A stretch of DNA of 64,000 bases. It comes from Microbacterium sp. cf046. GTDB lineage: Bacteria; Actinomycetota; Actinomycetes; Actinomycetales; Microbacteriaceae. Shown here piece after piece: positions 61,493-64,000 of this stretch (position 1 is its first letter; each line of letters starts with the position of its first letter). The DNA is taken from contig NZ_FOZJ01000002.1 in the NCBI RefSeq assembly GCF_900114345.1, forward strand, positions 434,001 through 498,000, in the 5' to 3' direction. Both the position numbers and the translations under genes were made by a program. The notes under the pieces were generated by a model. It was not told the origin of the DNA and did no database searches. It saw nothing but the letters and a program-made list of their open reading frames with translations.

Positions 61493-63205
61493 ATGGCCGT
61501 CGACCAAGCAGCGACGCAGCAGGAGCCGCCCGGTGGGTCCGCTCGCACCGCACGCGTGCGAACCGGGTGGCTGCGCGAGGACTTCGCCGATCGCACGCGC
61601 GCACGCGCCGCGACCCTCAACCAGCTGCTGCTGGGCTCGGTCGTGTTCGTGCTCGGCATCCTGATCGCCATCGGTCCGTTCACCGGCGATGTCGTGCTGT
61701 TCTTCACCGGCGTGGTGGTGATCTTCGTCCTCACCGGCGCGACGCTCGTGATCCCCTGGAACCGGGTCGCGTTCGGGTGGGTCGCGGTCGTGCCGGCGAT
61801 CGACATCATCGCGATCACCCTGATGCAGCTTGCCGCACCCGGCTCTGCGCTCGGCCTGCTCTGGATCTTCCCGACGACCTGGCTCGCCGCCGGGTTCGGG
61901 CTTCTCGGGCTCTTCGCGGTGATCGTCGCGGTCGCGGGGATCGTCAGCGTCCTGACCGCGCTCAACGAGCAGCAGGTCACATACGCGACCGTGCTCCTGC
62001 CGCTCGTCCTGATCGCGGTCGCGACCACGAGCCACCTGGCCGCGCGCCGCTCCGACGCGCAGCGGACGCTGCTGGCCAAGCAGGCCCAGCTGCTGCGGCG
62101 GGTGCTCGAGCGCACGCGTCGGCAGGAGCAGGAGGTGACCGAGGTCCTGGATGCCGTCGACTTCGGGGTCATCCGGATCGCGCCCGACGGACAGGTCGCG
62201 GTCACGAATGAGGCCCACGGCCGCCTGCAGCAGGCGATCCGATCGGACGACGAGGAGTCGGCGGATCCCGTCGGCGCCGCCGACGAGGTGCCGGCCTTCC
62301 GCGACGACGGGACCACCCGCCTGCCGCACGAAGAGCTGCCCGTCGAGCGGGCGCTTCGCGGCGAGGCGTTCGATGGACAGGTCGTGTGGTTCGGCCTCGA
62401 GCCGGGGCCCCGACAGGCCCTCAGCATCACCGCGCGTCGCCTCACGGACTCCTCGGGGCAGGATGCCGGGGCGGTGGTCATCTCCCGCGATGTGACGACG
62501 GAGCTGAATGCTCTTCGCGCGCGCGACGAGCTCGTCGCATCCGTCTCGCACGAGCTGCGCACCCCGCTCACCTCGATCCTCGGCTACCTGGATCTCGCGA
62601 TCGAGGACCCCGAGCTTCCCGACCACCTGCGCGCCAACCTCGACATCGCCGAGCGCAATGCCGAACGCCTGCTCGGCATCATCGGCGACATCCTCGCGGC
62701 ATCCAGCTCGTCGACGTCGGTGGAGGCGTCCCTGGTCCCGGTGTCGATCGACGCCCGCGACATCGTGCGGGCTTCGGCGGAGGCCCTCGCACCGCGCGCG
62801 GGTGGTCGCGCGATCACGATCGACACGACAGGTCTCGAGGAGGCCTTCCTCTGGGCCGACCCGCTGCGGATCCGTCAGGTCGTCGACAACCTCCTCGCGA
62901 ACGCGATCACCTACAACCGCGACGGGGGAACGGTCTACCTGGGCACCACGAGCGACGGCAGCTCGAGCTGGATCCTGGTGCGCGACACGGGCATGGGCAT
63001 GACCGAGGACGAGCGGGCCCGGCTGTTCCAGCGCTTCTACCGGGCAGCGCCGGCGCGGGGCGTCGGCACGGGGCTCGGGCTCGCCATCAGCCGCGACATC
63101 GTCCGCGCCCACGGGGGAGAGCTCGGCCTGCACAGCTCGCCCGGCGTCGGCTCGACCTTCGTCGTCAAACTCCCCGCCTCACGCTCGGAACGGAACAGCT
63201 CATGA
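61493..63205 (+). CDS. Membrane PAS-type sensor histidine kinase
   Basis: 570 residues. Four to five membrane helices (about 45-185), a linker helix (LRRVLERTRRQEQEVTEVL), a PAS-like domain (about 215-335), HisKA box with VSHELRTPLTSILGYLD, and HATPase with VDNLLANAITYNRDGG, DTGMGMTEDE and GVGTGLGLAIS. ATG 61493 follows TACCGT by six nt. The next gene overlaps by ATGA and is not a response regulator, so the partner regulator lies elsewhere or in the unseen part. Confidence 0.93.
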   Translation: MAVDQAATQQEPPGGSARTARVRTGWLREDFADRTRARAATLNQLLLGSVVFVLGILIAIGPFTGDVVLFFTGVVVIFVLTGATLVIPWNRVAFGWVAVVPAIDIIAITLMQLAAPGSALGLLWIFPTTWLAAGFGLLGLFAVIVAVAGIVSVLTALNEQQVTYATVLLPLVLIAVATTSHLAARRSDAQRTLLAKQAQLLRRVLERTRRQEQEVTEVLDAVDFGVIRIAPDGQVAVTNEAHGRLQQAIRSDDEESADPVGAADEVPAFRDDGTTRLPHEELPVERALRGEAFDGQVVWFGLEPGPRQALSITARRLTDSSGQDAGAVVISRDVTTELNALRARDELVASVSHELRTPLTSILGYLDLAIEDPELPDHLRANLDIAERNAERLLGIIGDILAASSSSTSVEASLVPVSIDARDIVRASAEALAPRAGGRAITIDTTGLEEAFLWADPLRIRQVVDNLLANAITYNRDGGTVYLGTTSDGSSSWILVRDTGMGMTEDERARLFQRFYRAAPARGVGTGLGLAISRDIVRAHGGELGLHSSPGVGSTFVVKLPASRSERNSS

Positions 63206-64000
63206 TCCTGAACCTCGATCTGGACAGCGTGCTGGTGATGACCGCGCTCGTGGTCAACGTCAGCGGCATCCTGTTCATCGTCGAAACGCTGCTGCGCCGC
63301 GACGAGGGCGCCGGTCGCGTCTGGGCGCTCGCGTTCCTCGCGGCGATGCTCACCACGCTCGCCTACATCGTCTGGGCGCAGTCGCCCGACGCCTGGTGGG
63401 CGATCGCCGTGGGCAACGGGGCTTTCGTCGCAGGCACGGGATGCATGTGGCTCGGATGCCGCCGGTACAACGCGAGACGGATGGGCTGGTCCTCGGCCGC
63501 CGTGGCGGTGGCCGTGGTGGCGGCTGCGACTGCCGTCTTCGTCGCCGGACCCGCCGCGGGGGACTGGGCCGGGGCGCTGTGGATGTTCGTCGCGCTGATC
63601 GCATTCGCGGGCGCGGGCGCGGTCGAATGCCTGCGCGGCGAGCTGCGCGAGTCGCGGACGGCGTGGGTGCTGAGCGCGGTGTTCGCATTCCAGTCGCTCT
63701 ACTACCTCTCGCGGACGACCGCCTTCCTGACCTCCGGTCCGGAAAGCAGCCTGTTCCAGAGCGCGTTCGGCACGATCCCGACCAGCTTCGTCACGGTGAC
63801 GCTCACGATCGTCGCGGTCGTGGTCACATCCGTGCTGCGCGCATCGCGGGCTCCGATGCGCGGGCATCTGCGACCCGCGGGCTTCGGCACCGCGCGAGAC
63901 GGCATCCTGGCGCAGGACGTGTTCGACGGCGCGATGACCGACCTGTGCGAGCGGGCCAGATGGCGCTCCGAGCTGGTGGGTGTCATCGCCGTCCGCATCG
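63202..64000 (+). CDS. Membrane protein overlapping the kinase, cut by window end
   Basis: At least 266 residues. ATG 63202 overlaps the kinase stop as ATGA. Six to seven membrane helices (about 8-210) are followed by a cytoplasmic part beginning QDVFDGAMTDLCERARWRSELVGVIAVRI, which looks like the start of a GGDEF-type nucleotide cyclase (a strand then FD/N-type residues), but the GGDEF loop lies outside. If so, a diguanylate cyclase coupled to the kinase; otherwise a membrane sensor of unknown output. Confidence 0.7.
   Translation, partial: MILNLDLDSVLVMTALVVNVSGILFIVETLLRRDEGAGRVWALAFLAAMLTTLAYIVWAQSPDAWWAIAVGNGAFVAGTGCMWLGCRRYNARRMGWSSAAVAVAVVAAATAVFVAGPAAGDWAGALWMFVALIAFAGAGAVECLRGELRESRTAWVLSAVFAFQSLYYLSRTTAFLTSGPESSLFQSAFGTIPTSFVTVTLTIVAVVVTSVLRASRAPMRGHLRPAGFGTARDGILAQDVFDGAMTDLCERARWRSELVGVIAVRI

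Noticed and set aside
60728..63133. Minus-strand open frame of 801 codons opposite the GIY-YIG and kinase genes
   Set aside because: Same shadow pattern; no recognisable domain, and the plus-strand genes are clear.
1..64000. tRNA and rRNA genes
   Set aside because: I looked in the gaps between genes for tRNA T-arm and CCA-like ends and for rRNA-like sequence and found none that fold convincingly; a tRNAscan run would settle it.

Overview
The window is about 64 kb of high-GC DNA from an actinobacterium, most likely a Microbacteriaceae member close to Microbacterium. The reasons are: a split actinobacterial respiratory chain (ctaC-ctaD-ctaF on one strand, ctaE-qcrC-qcrA-qcrB facing it, with a diheme QcrC and a Rieske protein with N-terminal membrane segments); GTG and TTG starts with GTGA/ATGA overlaps; very many genes starting 5-8 nt after a TAnnnT -10 box (leaderless transcripts); and a strong excess of the hexamer GGATGC/GCATCC. 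It reads as ordinary chromosome. I see no rRNA, tRNA, CRISPR array, integrase, transposase or complete prophage.

Layout. 1-2.6 kb: end of pyrD, a DUF3043 membrane protein, an M20 peptidase and an ErpA-type Fe-S carrier. 2.7-11.6 kb: cytochrome c oxidase and cytochrome bc1 genes, with a PP2C phosphatase and a rhodanese between the two clusters. 11.8-15.7 kb: trpD, a PolX-like HhH-PHP protein, a DfsB-like protein and a CynX-type MFS transporter. 15.7-18.1 kb: a NarL-type two-component system with a SHOCT-domain membrane protein; matching palindromes lie upstream of both transcription units. 18.1-25.7 kb: mixed small enzymes, including a lower-GC lipoprotein/PKD pair. 26.5-31 kb: an OmpR-type two-component system converging on an extracytoplasmic flavin electron-transfer cassette (ApbE, an FMN-binding protein with a DxxSGAT site, and a ferric-reductase-like flavocytochrome). 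31-41 kb: housekeeping and conserved small proteins (EVE, DksA-like, DUF1653, DUF1801, SGNH hydrolase, TrhO, methyltransferase, GyrI-like, PadR, AarF/ABC1 kinase). 41.4-43.2 kb: a secreted transglycosylase-like protein with a probable MtrA box, and a cold-shock protein whose frame stays open far upstream. 43.4-48.9 kb: transporters, AIM24, DUF1697, methyltransferase, CoA-type NUDIX and an A1S_2505-like phage-type protein. 49-52.9 kb: a UDG-like protein, a solitary contractile-tail sheath protein, a bifunctional nuclease and a TetR/MBL-fold pair. 52.9-56.4 kb: one very large unrecognised multi-domain membrane protein. 56.5-64 kb: PhyH dioxygenase with divergent AraC, rpsA, a membrane protein, a zinc-finger GIY-YIG protein, and a PAS histidine kinase overlapping a membrane protein cut by the window end.

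The main metabolic theme is aerobic respiration: menaquinol passes to QcrABC, then through the diheme QcrC to CtaCDEF, with ErpA supplying Fe-S clusters. The best candidates for undescribed biology are the orphan tail sheath gene, the 1168-residue membrane/TPR protein, the flavinylation cassette with its sensor pair, and non-coding signals: matched operators, a family of GGATGCC-bounded hairpins, and an unusually regular leaderless promoter grammar.
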